This document shows, one piece after another, positions 1-8,551 of a stretch of DNA of 64,000 nucleotides. This DNA comes from Xenophilus arseniciresistens. GTDB taxonomy: Bacteria; Pseudomonadota; Gammaproteobacteria; Burkholderiales; Burkholderiaceae_C. The first letter of the stretch is position 1. The number at the start of each line of letters is the position of its first letter. The notes below the pieces were generated by a model. That model was given only the letters and a program-made list of their open reading frames with translations. It searched no databases and was not told where the DNA came from. Both the position numbers and the translations under genes were made by a program. Location: positions 558,001 to 622,000 of the forward strand of contig NZ_JAQIPB010000003.1 of NCBI RefSeq assembly GCF_028023875.1, written 5' to 3'.

Positions 1-575
1 GCCCCAACACGGCCGGCATGGGGCTGGAGGCTGCCGGCGTGAAGCTGGACGAACGTGGCGCCGTGGTGGTCGATGCGCGCTACCGCAGCAGCGTGGACTC
101 GGTGCTGGCCATCGGCGACGTGAGCAGCCGCCTGGCGCTCACGCCCGTGGCGCTGGCCGAAGCCATGGTGGTGGTGGACCAGCTCTTCGGCCAGGGCAGG
201 CGCCGCATGCGCTACGACAACGTGCCCACGGCCGTGTTCACGCACCCCAACGTGGGCGTTTGCGGCCTGACGGAAGCGGCCGCGCGCGCGAAGTTCGGCG
301 AGCAGGGCGTGCGCATCTTCGCCACCGATTTCAAGGCGCTGCGCCACACCCTGTCGGGCCGCGAGGAGCGCACCTTCATGAAGCTGGTGGTCGACGCAAA
401 AAGCGACCGCGTGGTGGGCCTGCACATGGTGGGCGCCGAGGCCGGCGAGATCGTGCAGGGCTTTGCCGTGGCCATGAACGCCGGTGCCACCAAGGCCCAG
501 TTCGACAGCACCATCGGCATCCACCCGACCACGGCCGAAGAGTTCGTGACGATGCGCGAGCCGATGGCGGGCTGA
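1..575 (+). CDS. gor: Glutathione-disulfide reductase, C-terminal part (5' truncated by window)
   Basis: Flavoprotein of the pyridine nucleotide-disulfide oxidoreductase class I family, reducing GSSG with NADPH in the cytoplasm. The reading frame is open from the first complete codon (base 3), so the gene begins outside the window; about 190 residues remain. Visible are the second FAD contact 'VLAIGDV', then the dimerisation domain with 'HPTTAEEF' near the end, where His and Glu form the acid-base pair of glutathione reductases. The ending 'EEFVTMREP' is typical of Gor rather than of dihydrolipoamide dehydrogenase or mercuric reductase. The redox-active Cys pair lies in the missing N-terminal part, so the substrate call rests on the C-terminal signature. 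Confidence 0.85.
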   Translation, partial: PNTAGMGLEAAGVKLDERGAVVVDARYRSSVDSVLAIGDVSSRLALTPVALAEAMVVVDQLFGQGRRRMRYDNVPTAVFTHPNVGVCGLTEAAARAKFGEQGVRIFATDFKALRHTLSGREERTFMKLVVDAKSDRVVGLHMVGAEAGEIVQGFAVAMNAGATKAQFDSTIGIHPTTAEEFVTMREPMAG

Positions 576-604
576 GTGCCACGGCGCAGCGGCACAATGC
601 CGCC

Positions 605-2122
605 ATGCCTCATATGCCGCCCTTCGTCGCCCCGCTGCGTTTCACCGACCCCGCCGCCGCGCTGGCGCAGGTACGCAATATCTACGACAGCGGCATCCAG
701 CACCTGCGCAACTGCATGCAGCGCTTCGTGGCCGGCGAAGACCTGCCGGGCCGCGTGCGCGCCTGCTACCCCTTCGTGCGGGTCCACACCCACACCAGCA
801 CGCGCCATGCCACGCCGGTCACGGCGGGCCTGAGCTACGGCTTCGTGGCCGGGCCGGGCCGCTACGAAACCACGCTCACGCGGCCGGACCTGTTCGCGCG
901 CTACTACGAGCAGCAGTTCCGCCTGCTGCTGGCCAACCACCCGGTGGAGCTGGAGGTGGGCACCAGCACGCAGCCCATCCCCATTCACTTCTCCTTCGGC
1001 GAGAACGACCATGTGGAAGGCACCATGAACGCCGCCCGGCGCGCGCTGATGCGCGAGGTCTTCGACCTGCCGGACCTGGGCGCGATGGACGACGGCATCG
1101 CCAACGGCACGCACCGCACCCCGCCGGGCGAGGCCGAGCCGCTGGCCCTGTTCACGGGCGCGCGGGTCGACTACTCGCTGCAGCGCCTGCGCCACTACAC
1201 CGGCACCCTGCCCTTCTGGTACCAGAACTTCGTGCTGTTCACGAACTACCAGTTCTACATCGACGAGTTCGTGCGCCTGGGCCACGAGGCCATGGCCGAC
1301 GAGCACAGCGAATACATCGCCTTCGTGGAACCCGGCAACGTCATCACGCGCCGGCGTGGCCTGCGCAGCGAGGATGCGGGCGATTTCGACGCGATGCTGC
1401 ACGGCCTGCAGGGCACGCCGCCGGGCCGGCTGCCGCAGATGCCGGCCTACCACCTGGTGCGCGCCGACCGCAGCGGCATCAGCATGGTCAACATCGGCGT
1501 GGGCCCGGCCAATGCCAAGACCATCACCGACCACATCGCCGTGCTGCGCCCGCATGCCTGGATGATGCTGGGCCACTGCGCGGGCCTGCGCAACACGCAG
1601 CAGCTGGGCGACTACGTGCTGGCCCACGCCTACGTGCGCGAGGACCATGTGCTGGACGAGGAACTGCCGCTGTGGGTGCCGATCCCGGCGCTGTCGGAGA
1701 TTCAGCTCGCGCTGGAGGAAGCGGTGGCCGATGTGACGCAGTGCAAGGGCGCCGAACTCAAGTCGATCATGCGCACCGGCACCGTGGCCAGCACCGACAA
1801 CCGCAACTGGGAGCTGCTGCCCGACAACGAGCCGCAGCGCCGCTTCAGCCAGAGCCGGGCCGTCGCGCTGGACATGGAAAGCGCCACCATCGCGGCCAAT
1901 GGTTTCAGGTTCCGCGTGCCCTACGGCACCTTGCTGTGCGTCTCCGACAAGCCGCTGCATGGCGAGATCAAGCTGCCCGGCATGGCCAACCACTTCTACC
2001 GCGAGCGCGTGGAACAGCACCTGCGCATCGGCATGAAGGCCGTCGAACTGCTGCGCGGCCAGAACGCGAGCCGGCTGCACAGCCGCAAGCTGCGCAGCTT
2101 CGCCGAGGTGGCCTTCCAGTAG
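605..2122 (+). CDS. amn: AMP nucleosidase
   Basis: Hydrolyses AMP to adenine and ribose 5-phosphate, a purine-salvage and adenylate-pool control enzyme. The 505-residue product is close to the E. coli Amn length. It has the N-terminal AMP-nucleosidase domain (about residues 1-175, with 'PIPIHFSFGEN') and a C-terminal nucleoside-phosphorylase-type domain with 'MMLGHCAGLRN', the purine-site stretch 'ALDMESATIAANGF' and 'SDKPLHGEIKLPGMAN'. The open frame runs upstream into gor, but the ATG at 605 (followed by a second ATG at 614) is the first start after the gor stop and matches the family N-terminus. It lies 30 bases behind gor on the same strand, so co-transcription is possible. Confidence 0.9.
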   Translation: MPHMPPFVAPLRFTDPAAALAQVRNIYDSGIQHLRNCMQRFVAGEDLPGRVRACYPFVRVHTHTSTRHATPVTAGLSYGFVAGPGRYETTLTRPDLFARYYEQQFRLLLANHPVELEVGTSTQPIPIHFSFGENDHVEGTMNAARRALMREVFDLPDLGAMDDGIANGTHRTPPGEAEPLALFTGARVDYSLQRLRHYTGTLPFWYQNFVLFTNYQFYIDEFVRLGHEAMADEHSEYIAFVEPGNVITRRRGLRSEDAGDFDAMLHGLQGTPPGRLPQMPAYHLVRADRSGISMVNIGVGPANAKTITDHIAVLRPHAWMMLGHCAGLRNTQQLGDYVLAHAYVREDHVLDEELPLWVPIPALSEIQLALEEAVADVTQCKGAELKSIMRTGTVASTDNRNWELLPDNEPQRRFSQSRAVALDMESATIAANGFRFRVPYGTLLCVSDKPLHGEIKLPGMANHFYRERVEQHLRIGMKAVELLRGQNASRLHSRKLRSFAEVAFQ

Positions 2123-2320
2123 TGCCGTCGCGCCGCCGGCGGCGCCCGATGCGCTGCACGAGCGCCATTCGGTGATGCAGTGAACGCTTTCCCTCTGAAG
2201 AAGCGGCTTTTGCGGCGTGATGCGTCACACATCCTCCACTACACTGGGCGTGGCCGCGCTGCCCCCGGCAACTGCATCTGGCAGCGCGGCATCATCATCA
2301 AAGCAAAGAGGTAAGTCTCA

Positions 2321-2680
2321 GTGAACCGTCAAGAACTCGTTGAAAAGATCGCCACCGCCCACACGCTCTCCAAGGCCGAAGCCGGCCGCGTGCTGGACAC
2401 CGTGACCGAAGCCATCGTGAGCGCCGTGAAGAAGGGCGACGCCGTCCAGCTCGTGGGCTTCGGCAGCTTCAAGCAAGTGGCCCGCGCCGCACGCACCGGC
2501 TTCAACCCCCAGGCTGGCGAGAAGATCAAGATCGCCGCCCAGAAGGTGCCCAAGTTCGTGCCGGGCGCTGCCTTCAAGGACGCCGTGGACCCCAAGGCCG
2601 CCAAGCGCCGCGCCGAGAAGGCCGCCGCCAAGAAGACCACGGTCACCAAGAAGGCCGCCGTGAAGGCCAAGAAGAAGTAA
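2321..2680 (+). CDS. HU-family DNA-binding protein with Lys/Ala-rich tail
   Basis: Nucleoid-associated histone-like protein of 119 residues. The HU/IHF fold covers residues 1-90: 'MNRQELVEKIA' helix, 'LVGFGSFKQVARAARTGFNP' at the beta-arm base, then 'KVPKFVPGAAFKDAV'. The last 25-30 residues are an AAKK-type Lys/Ala repeat that resembles a eukaryotic H1 tail and is common among betaproteobacterial HU proteins. Translation starts at GTG, preceded by AAAGAGG about 9 bases upstream. A 198-base gap before it should hold its own promoter, and a strong intrinsic terminator follows it, so it looks monocistronic. Confidence 0.93.
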   Translation: MNRQELVEKIATAHTLSKAEAGRVLDTVTEAIVSAVKKGDAVQLVGFGSFKQVARAARTGFNPQAGEKIKIAAQKVPKFVPGAAFKDAVDPKAAKRRAEKAAAKKTTVTKKAAVKAKKK

Positions 2681-2718
2681 TTGCGCTTCTTCATCGTTCG
2701 CAGCCGCGAGCGATTTCC

Positions 2719-2742
2719 AAAGGCCCCGAAAGGGGCCTTTTT
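2719..2742 (+). terminator. Rho-independent terminator after HU gene
   Basis: Perfect 9-bp stem (AAAGGCCCC / GGGGCCTTT) around a GAAA tetraloop, ending in a T run. The A/T ends make it usable in both directions, so it may also serve the convergent peptidase gene ending at 2764. Confidence 0.9.
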
Positions 2743-2763
2743 CGTTGGCGCGCGCCCCAGGCC

Positions 2764-4740
2764 TTAGGCCGCACCCGCAGCCAGGATGCGCCGGATCACA
2801 CTGGCCTGCGTGGCCTCGTCGTCATCGAAGCCGCCGTGCGTGGCGCTCTGGGTGTCGCGGCTTTGCGCCGCATGCAGCGCCACGTTGGCGCGTTCGGCCA
2901 GCCCGGGCGGCAGGTACTTCTGCATGCCCAGGATCGGCGTGCGCTGCCCGCCTTCGAAGGACTCCGAGACCAGGTACAGCAGCGAGCGGCCATAGCCCAG
3001 GATCGGCCGGCAGGTGCTGTCGGCGCTTTCGAGCGGGTCGGACAGATGCCACTGGTTGTACTGCCGCACCGCGCCGCTTTGGATGTGCGGCAGCAGCTTC
3101 TGTTCGAACAACTCCACCGTGGCGGCCGGCGCCATCAGGTTCACGCTGTGGAACTTCCACTTCAGGCCGGCCAGCAGATCGACCAGATGGCAATGCACGA
3201 TGCCACCGGCCGAATGGCCGATCAGGTGGATGCGGTCGCGCCCCGGCTTGAAGGCCTCTGACTTCATCGCGCTGTCGTACAGCACGCGCCCACCGCCGTT
3301 GCGGGCGCCCGAAATCAAGCGCCCGTTCTCCTTCATCTCGCCCCAGATGGCAGTGCCCGGCCGCGCCAGCGTGCGCTCCAGCCGCGTGTTCCACCAGTTC
3401 TGCAGGCCGCCGCGCGTGCGCGTGTCCTCGCCATCGAACAGGTCTTTGACGATGTTGCCCAAGGTGGCCAGCAGCCCCGTTTCCCACATGAAGAAGATCG
3501 GGAAGATGTGGCGCTCGTACAGCGCGGGAATCCAGCGCGCGGCGGTCCTGGCGGCATCGGCTTCGCTGGTCAGGCCGCCATGCGCGTAGATGGCGATGTC
3601 CACCGGCGCGTCGGGCGCCAGCTTCCACTGCTCGCGCGCCCGCGCCAGGTAGATGCCCACCAGCGCCTGCACGTCGCCCTCGCTGGTGCGGAAGTCGCCC
3701 GAATCGGACAGGCGCCCGTTGTTCTCCATGTTGACGATGTAGGGCGCCAGCTCGTGGTTGCGCAGCCGCTCCTCGGTCGCCAGCTCCACCTTGCCCGCGC
3801 GCGGCATGCGCAGCGACGCGCTTTCCGCGACCTTGAGGTGCTGCGAGGTGGCCACGCCCATCTGCACCACCCAGCAGTCCATGGCGTTGGCGCCCCAGTC
3901 CTCGTAGCGCAGCAGCGCGCGGCCCTCGCTGCCCCACTCGCGGCCCCAGGAGTTCTGGATGATGAAGCCCTCGTGCGTGTAGCCCAGGATGACGAAGGCA
4001 TGGCCGCCATCGCCCGGCGCCAGCTCGCGCTGCGGAATGGCCCACAGCGTGCGCGTGCCCGCGCCACCGGCCGCGGGCTGGAGGCCGAAGCCTTCGCTCC
4101 AGCCGCCGTGGCACATCGCGCTGGCATACAGCACCCCCACGTCGGCCAGCGCCACGTGCATGTCGGCCAGGGCGCGCGGGTCGATCCGGTAGTAGGCGCC
4201 CAGCGGGCGGCGCATCGCGTCGGGCCACCAGTCGTCGCGCGGGTCTTCGGGCACCTCTTTGGGCATGGGCTCGCGCGGCCACAGCGCGCGGCGGCAGACG
4301 CCGTGCTTGTGCCAGCCCTTGAGCGCACCGCGCAGGCTGGAGCCCGTGTCCTGCGTGGCGCCCGGAAACTCGTCATAGCGCCGCGCCATGGAATAGATCA
4401 TGAAGGGCGAGACGGGCTCCGCCGTGCCGCCCTCGGCGCCCAGCAGCCAGTGCACCACGGTGGCCAGCGCGAAGCCCGTACAGGCGCTGCTGTTGCCCTG
4501 CTGCAGCACGGGCAGCGCGCGCTGCGGCAGCAGTTGCCCGCCGGGGCGCGTGCGCACCGGTGGCGCATAGGCGCGGTCACGGAAGTCGATGGGATCGGCC
4601 TTCACCACCGTGCGCGGGCCGGGCGCCTTTTTCTGGCCGGTGGCGCTCGCGGGTGCGGGCTTGCGCCTGGGTGCAGCCTTCTTCCCGGATGTCTTTGCCC
4701 CTGTGCGGGTGCCTGCCCTTGTCGTTGTGCTTGCCATCAT
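2764..4740 (-). CDS. Papain-like (C1) cysteine peptidase fused to an alpha/beta hydrolase
   Basis: A 658-residue two-domain protein. Residues 1-45 are Lys/Arg/Ala/Thr-rich and probably disordered, with no signal peptide. Residues about 48-290 are a papain-like domain: the oxyanion Gln81 stands six residues before Cys87 in 'QGNSSACTGF', the catalytic His247 lies in 'GGHAFVILGY' and Asn263 in 'IIQNSWGREWG'. The C-terminal half is an alpha/beta hydrolase: 'IYAHGGLTS' (oxyanion side, near residue 383) and the nucleophile elbow 'LIGHSAGG' with Ser510. I place the start at the double ATG 4740/4737 because AAAGGAGGAGG lies directly upstream; the open frame continues further without support. The gene stands alone, divergent from a Bug receptor gene. 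Substrates are unknown. Both active sites look intact. Confidence 0.8.
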   Translation of the reverse strand: MMASTTTRAGTRTGAKTSGKKAAPRRKPAPASATGQKKAPGPRTVVKADPIDFRDRAYAPPVRTRPGGQLLPQRALPVLQQGNSSACTGFALATVVHWLLGAEGGTAEPVSPFMIYSMARRYDEFPGATQDTGSSLRGALKGWHKHGVCRRALWPREPMPKEVPEDPRDDWWPDAMRRPLGAYYRIDPRALADMHVALADVGVLYASAMCHGGWSEGFGLQPAAGGAGTRTLWAIPQRELAPGDGGHAFVILGYTHEGFIIQNSWGREWGSEGRALLRYEDWGANAMDCWVVQMGVATSQHLKVAESASLRMPRAGKVELATEERLRNHELAPYIVNMENNGRLSDSGDFRTSEGDVQALVGIYLARAREQWKLAPDAPVDIAIYAHGGLTSEADAARTAARWIPALYERHIFPIFFMWETGLLATLGNIVKDLFDGEDTRTRGGLQNWWNTRLERTLARPGTAIWGEMKENGRLISGARNGGGRVLYDSAMKSEAFKPGRDRIHLIGHSAGGIVHCHLVDLLAGLKWKFHSVNLMAPAATVELFEQKLLPHIQSGAVRQYNQWHLSDPLESADSTCRPILGYGRSLLYLVSESFEGGQRTPILGMQKYLPPGLAERANVALHAAQSRDTQSATHGGFDDDEATQASVIRRILAAGAA

Positions 4741-4896
4741 CCCCTCCTCCTTTTGAGGCGCATTGTTCGCGTCCGCGCCGCCGCCAGCCATCGGCCGGAA
4801 GCGCTGGCCAATGGGCCAGCCCGGGCGTGTTCCCCTGCCACTGGTGCTGGCACAGAATCCGCTTGTGCCCAGCCACTCACTTGCAAGGTCCCGCCC

Positions 4897-5871
4897 ATGA
4901 AAACACTGCGATCCCTGGCCCTGACTTCGCTCACCTTCTTGCTGGCGCTGCAGGCACCCGCCCACGCGCAGGCGCGCTATCCCGATCGCCCGGTCAAGGT
5001 CATCGTGGCACTGCCGGCCGGCGGCAGCGTGGACATGGTGGCGCGGCTGCTGGGGCAGAAGATGGCGGACCAGCTGGGCCAGCCCTTCGTCGTCGACAAC
5101 CGGGCCGGCGCCTCGGGCCAGATCGGCGTGCCGGTGGTGGCGCGCGCCGCGCCCGACGGCTACACGCTGATGGTGTCGCCGGCCTCGTTCCTCACCACCA
5201 ACAAGAGCATCTTCAAGACCCTGCCCTACGACCCGGAAGCCGACTTCGCGCCCGTGGCCAAGCTGGTGAACCAGGCGATGGTGCTGGTGGTGCGCGACAA
5301 GTCCAGGTACGGCACGGTGGCCAATGTGCTGGCCGCGGCCAAGGCTGCGCCGGGCAAGCTGACTTACGCCTCTTCGGGTGACGGCAGCCCGCAGCACCTG
5401 GCGGGCCTGATGTTCGAGAACCGCGCGGGCGTGCGCATGCTGCATGTGCCCTACAAGGGCGGCGCACCGGCAATCACCGACCTCATGGCCGGCACGGTGG
5501 ACATGGTGTTCGCGCCCATCCCCGAAGCGCTGCCGCACATCAAGGCCGGCAAGCTGCACCCGGTGGGCGTGCTCGGCGAACAGCGCTCGGCCATCCTGCC
5601 CGAGGTGCCGACGATGAAGGAAAGCGGCATCGAGCGGCTGGTGCTCTCGGCCTGGATCGGCCTGCTGGCGCCGGCGCGCACGCCGCAGCCCGTGCTCGAT
5701 CAGTTGCAGCAGGCGGCCCGCGCGGCCCTGCAGGGCGAAGCCCGTGCGCGGCTGATCGAGTCAGGCATGGAGCCCGCACTGGACGACCCCACGCCGCTGA
5801 AGCAGACCATCTCGCAGGAGATCCGCATCCACGCGGAGCTGGTGAAGGCGGCCGGCCTGGTGCCGCAGTAG
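4897..5871 (+). CDS. Tripartite tricarboxylate transporter (Bug/TctC-family) substrate-binding protein
   Basis: Periplasmic solute receptor of 324 residues. A Sec signal peptide ends in 'PAHAQA' (about residue 24), followed by the Bug N-terminus 'YPDRPVKVIVALPAGGSVDM', the 'GQPFVVDNRAGASGQIG' loop, 'APDGYTL' and 'VPYKGGAPAITDLMAGTVDM', all family hallmarks. No TctA or TctB membrane gene is adjacent, which is the usual state for orphan Bug receptors in Burkholderiales; they can share a membrane partner or act as sensors. The ligand, probably a carboxylate, cannot be told from sequence. Confidence 0.9.
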   Translation: MKTLRSLALTSLTFLLALQAPAHAQARYPDRPVKVIVALPAGGSVDMVARLLGQKMADQLGQPFVVDNRAGASGQIGVPVVARAAPDGYTLMVSPASFLTTNKSIFKTLPYDPEADFAPVAKLVNQAMVLVVRDKSRYGTVANVLAAAKAAPGKLTYASSGDGSPQHLAGLMFENRAGVRMLHVPYKGGAPAITDLMAGTVDMVFAPIPEALPHIKAGKLHPVGVLGEQRSAILPEVPTMKESGIERLVLSAWIGLLAPARTPQPVLDQLQQAARAALQGEARARLIESGMEPALDDPTPLKQTISQEIRIHAELVKAAGLVPQ

Positions 5872-5901
5872 CGGCAGCCGCGGGCTCGCGGCGGATCGGG
5901 C

Positions 5902-6213
5902 TCAGGCCTCGAATGCGTCCGTGTCAAAGGCTTGCGCAAAGGCTGCGCAAAAGCCCGGCGCGCCCACCACGCTGAAGGTGAAGCTGCGCCGGCCTGCGAG
6001 GGTGTCGTCGGTCTCCAGGTGCGCGTCCCATTCGCCGCCCTCTTCGACCGGCCCGCGCGCACTGCCGAAGTGGCGCTGCGCCCAGGCCAGCACGGCATCG
6101 ATCTCGGCCTGCACCGCGGCCGCGCGCGCCAGGGGCACGTCGGCCATGGCCTCGAACAGGCCGATGCCGTCGTCGCCCTCGCTGGCTTCGAAGAGCAGGT
6201 AGTCCAGCCTCAT
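5902..6213 (-). CDS. Hypothetical protein (103 aa)
   Basis: Small acidic protein, not recognised. It starts 'MRLDYLLFEASEGDDGIGLFEAMA' and has no membrane segment, signal peptide or Cys/His cluster; it looks like a compact alpha/beta domain. Its ATG overlaps the rhlE stop codon by four bases (ATGA), so it is translationally coupled to the helicase gene and very probably expressed with it. The coupling and the GC-rich third positions are the main support for it being real. Confidence 0.75.
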   Translation of the reverse strand: MRLDYLLFEASEGDDGIGLFEAMADVPLARAAAVQAEIDAVLAWAQRHFGSARGPVEEGGEWDAHLETDDTLAGRRSFTFSVVGAPGFCAAFAQAFDTDAFEA

Positions 6214-7517
6214 GCCTTGCCGCCCTTGGGTTGGGCGGCAGCGGCAGCAGTTGCAGCAGCAGCGGCGCGCAGCTTGTCCTTCTTGCTGGGCCGCTTGCCC
6301 TTGATGCCGCCACCCGGCGCGGGGGCGTCGGCGGGCGCGGCCTGCACGGGCTCGAAGCCGGCGATCCGCTCACGCGGCACGCGCAGGCCCTGGCGCTTCT
6401 CGATCAGGCGGAAATGGCCTTCGGCCGCGGCGCTCACGAAGCTCAGCGCCACACCGGCGCTGCCGGCGCGGCCCGTGCGGCCGATGCGGTGCACATGGTC
6501 GGTGGCCGATCGCGCGAGGTCGTGGTTGACCACCACCGGCAGTTGCGCGATGTCGATGCCGCGGGCCGCCAGGTCGGTGGCCACCAGCACCTGCAGGCGG
6601 CCGGCCTTGAAGTCGGCCAGCACCTGCGTGCGCTTGCCCTGGCCCAGCACGCCGTGCAGCGGCTCGGCCGCCAGGCCGGCCTTGCGCAGCTTGTCGGCCA
6701 CGGTTTCGCAGGCATGCTTGGTGGCCACGAAGACCAGCACCTGGCGCCAGCCTTCCTGCGCGATCAGGTGGCGCAGCAGGCCGGTGCGGCGGCCTTCGTC
6801 CACCTCGATCGCGCGCTGGCGGATCAGCGGCAGCTCGGCCGTGGGCGCCTGGCCTTGGACGGCCACGGGGTCCTTGAGCAGCGCATCGGCCAGCTGCGCC
6901 GTGCGCGGCGCGAAGGTGGCCGAGAACAGCAGGTTCTGGCGCTGCGCGGGCAGCGCATCGAGGATCTGGTCCAGCTCGTCGGCAAAGCCCAGGTCCAGCA
7001 GCCGGTCGGCCTCGTCGAGCACGAGCAGCGCGCATTCCTGCAAGCGCAGGGCGTTGTGATCGGCCAGGTCGAGCACGCGACCCGGCGTGCCCACCACGAT
7101 GTCGGCGCCGCCGCGCAGCGCCATCAGCTGCGGGTTGATGGACACGCCGCCGATGGCGCGCACCACCTTGGGCCGTTCGGGCAAGTGCACGGCCAATTGG
7201 GCGATGTGTTCGGCCACCTGCGTGGCCAGCTCGCGCGTGGGCACCAGCACCAGGCTGTGCAGCGCGCGCCGCGAGCGGTGGCGCGGCCCCTCGTGCCAGC
7301 GCTGCAGCAGCGGCAGCGCGAAGGCGGCCGTCTTGCCCGAGCCCGTCTGCGCCATGCCGCGCAGGTCGCGCCCCTGCAGGGCCACGGGAATGGCCGCGGC
7401 CTGGATGGGGGTGGGCGCGGTGTAGCCCAGGTCGGCGGCGGCGCGCTGCAGTTCGGGGCGCAGGCCCAGGGCCGCGTAGTCGGAAGATGAAGACGACGAC
7501 AAGAGGTGTTCAGCCAA
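6210..7517 (-). CDS. rhlE: DEAD-box ATP-dependent RNA helicase RhlE
   Basis: RNA helicase of 435 residues used in RNA remodelling and ribosome assembly. All core motifs are visible: Q motif 'YTAPTPIQ', motif I 'AQTGSGKT' (about residues 56-63), Ia 'PTRELA', 'TPGR', motif II 'DEAD' (about 168), motif III 'SAT', motif V 'ATDLAARGID', motif VI 'HRIGRTGR'. The C-terminal tail is short, Lys- and Ala-rich, as in RhlE. The start at 7517 is TTG with no convincing ribosome binding site; the serine-rich stretch after it is not conserved in the family, so the true start may lie a few codons away. It is the first gene of a two-gene unit. Confidence 0.9.
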   Translation of the reverse strand: MAEHLLSSSSSSDYAALGLRPELQRAAADLGYTAPTPIQAAAIPVALQGRDLRGMAQTGSGKTAAFALPLLQRWHEGPRHRSRRALHSLVLVPTRELATQVAEHIAQLAVHLPERPKVVRAIGGVSINPQLMALRGGADIVVGTPGRVLDLADHNALRLQECALLVLDEADRLLDLGFADELDQILDALPAQRQNLLFSATFAPRTAQLADALLKDPVAVQGQAPTAELPLIRQRAIEVDEGRRTGLLRHLIAQEGWRQVLVFVATKHACETVADKLRKAGLAAEPLHGVLGQGKRTQVLADFKAGRLQVLVATDLAARGIDIAQLPVVVNHDLARSATDHVHRIGRTGRAGSAGVALSFVSAAAEGHFRLIEKRQGLRVPRERIAGFEPVQAAPADAPAPGGGIKGKRPSKKDKLRAAAAATAAAAAQPKGGKA

Positions 7518-7586
7518 AGGGAAAGCCGCGATTGTCGGGCTTGGAACGCTGGCGCTGCCGCGCGCCTTTTCCTATGCTTGGGCGGC

Positions 7587-8516
7587 ATGAAACACCTCCC
7601 GCTGAAACGCCTGCGTTCCCGTACGGCCTGTTGTTGTGCGCTCGCGCTGCTCTTCACGCTCGCGGGTGCGCCTGCAGCGGCCACGCCGCCCGTGCCCTTC
7701 ATCGATGCCCATGTGCACCTGAACGACCCGCAGATGCAGCTGGCGCTGATGGACCGCTTCGGCGTGGAGCGGGCCGTGGTGTTCTGGGGCGGGCGCAGCA
7801 GCAATGAATCGGTGGCGCAGGCTGCGCGCGATCATCCCGACCGCTTCATCGCCTTCGCATCCATCTCGCCCGAACGCCGCAGCTACCAGCCGGCCTGGCG
7901 CGGCAACGGCGACGCGAACGCGCTGCTGGCCGAGCTGGACGCCCTGCTGGCCAGCGGCCAGTACCGCGGCATCGGCGAGATCAACGCCGTGCATTTCGAA
8001 TCGGCCGGCTTTGCCGAAACCGACTATGCGCTGGCCTCGCCCATGATGGACGGCATCATGGCGCTGGCAAGGCGGCACCGCGTGCCGGTGATGCTGCATG
8101 TGGAGTCCACGCGCATGGCAGAGCTTTCGGCGCTGCTGGAGCGCTTTGCGGACGTGCCGGTGATCTGGGCCCATGGCGGCTACACGCCGCTGATCCTGGC
8201 GCGCCGCATGCTGGCCCAGCATCCGCAGCTCTACTACGAGCTCAGTGCCCGCACCTGGCCGCGCCATCCGCGTTCGCCCGAATTCACGCTGCTGCGCGAC
8301 GGCCGGCAGCTGTGGCCCGAATGGCTCAAGCTGATCGAGGCCATGCCCGAGCGCTTCCTGGTCGGCACCGACGCCAGCCACCGCGACCCGGTCAGCGAGC
8401 AGATGAAGTTCGCCAGCGTGCAGAACTTCTTGTCGCAGCTCAGCCCCGCCGCGCAGGCCCGCGTGGGCCGCGACAACCTGCTGCGCCTGCTGGGCCTGGA
8501 CAGCGGCCTTCGCTGA
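7587..8516 (+). CDS. Secreted amidohydrolase (amidohydrolase-2 family, TIM-barrel metal hydrolase)
   Basis: A 309-residue protein with a signal peptide (about residues 1-31, two Cys in a hydrophobic core, 'AGAPAAAT' cleavage zone). The barrel carries the metal-ligand pattern of the family: 'DAHVHL' at the N-terminus, 'LHVEST' and 'IWAHGG' in the middle, and 'VGTDASH' near the C-terminus. This is the fold of decarboxylases and lactonases such as ACMS decarboxylase-type enzymes, but the substrate is not evident. I chose the ATG at 7587 because it begins the signal peptide; the open frame extends to 7506 over the divergent rhlE start. Probably periplasmic. Confidence 0.8.
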   Translation: MKHLPLKRLRSRTACCCALALLFTLAGAPAAATPPVPFIDAHVHLNDPQMQLALMDRFGVERAVVFWGGRSSNESVAQAARDHPDRFIAFASISPERRSYQPAWRGNGDANALLAELDALLASGQYRGIGEINAVHFESAGFAETDYALASPMMDGIMALARRHRVPVMLHVESTRMAELSALLERFADVPVIWAHGGYTPLILARRMLAQHPQLYYELSARTWPRHPRSPEFTLLRDGRQLWPEWLKLIEAMPERFLVGTDASHRDPVSEQMKFASVQNFLSQLSPAAQARVGRDNLLRLLGLDSGLR

Positions 8517-8551
8517 CGCGCCCGCGCCGCACGCCTTTGCCACAATGCGGC

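Noticed and set aside
212-2080. Minus-strand open frame across gor and amn
   Set aside because: Reverse-frame artefact; both genes on the plus strand have complete family motifs.
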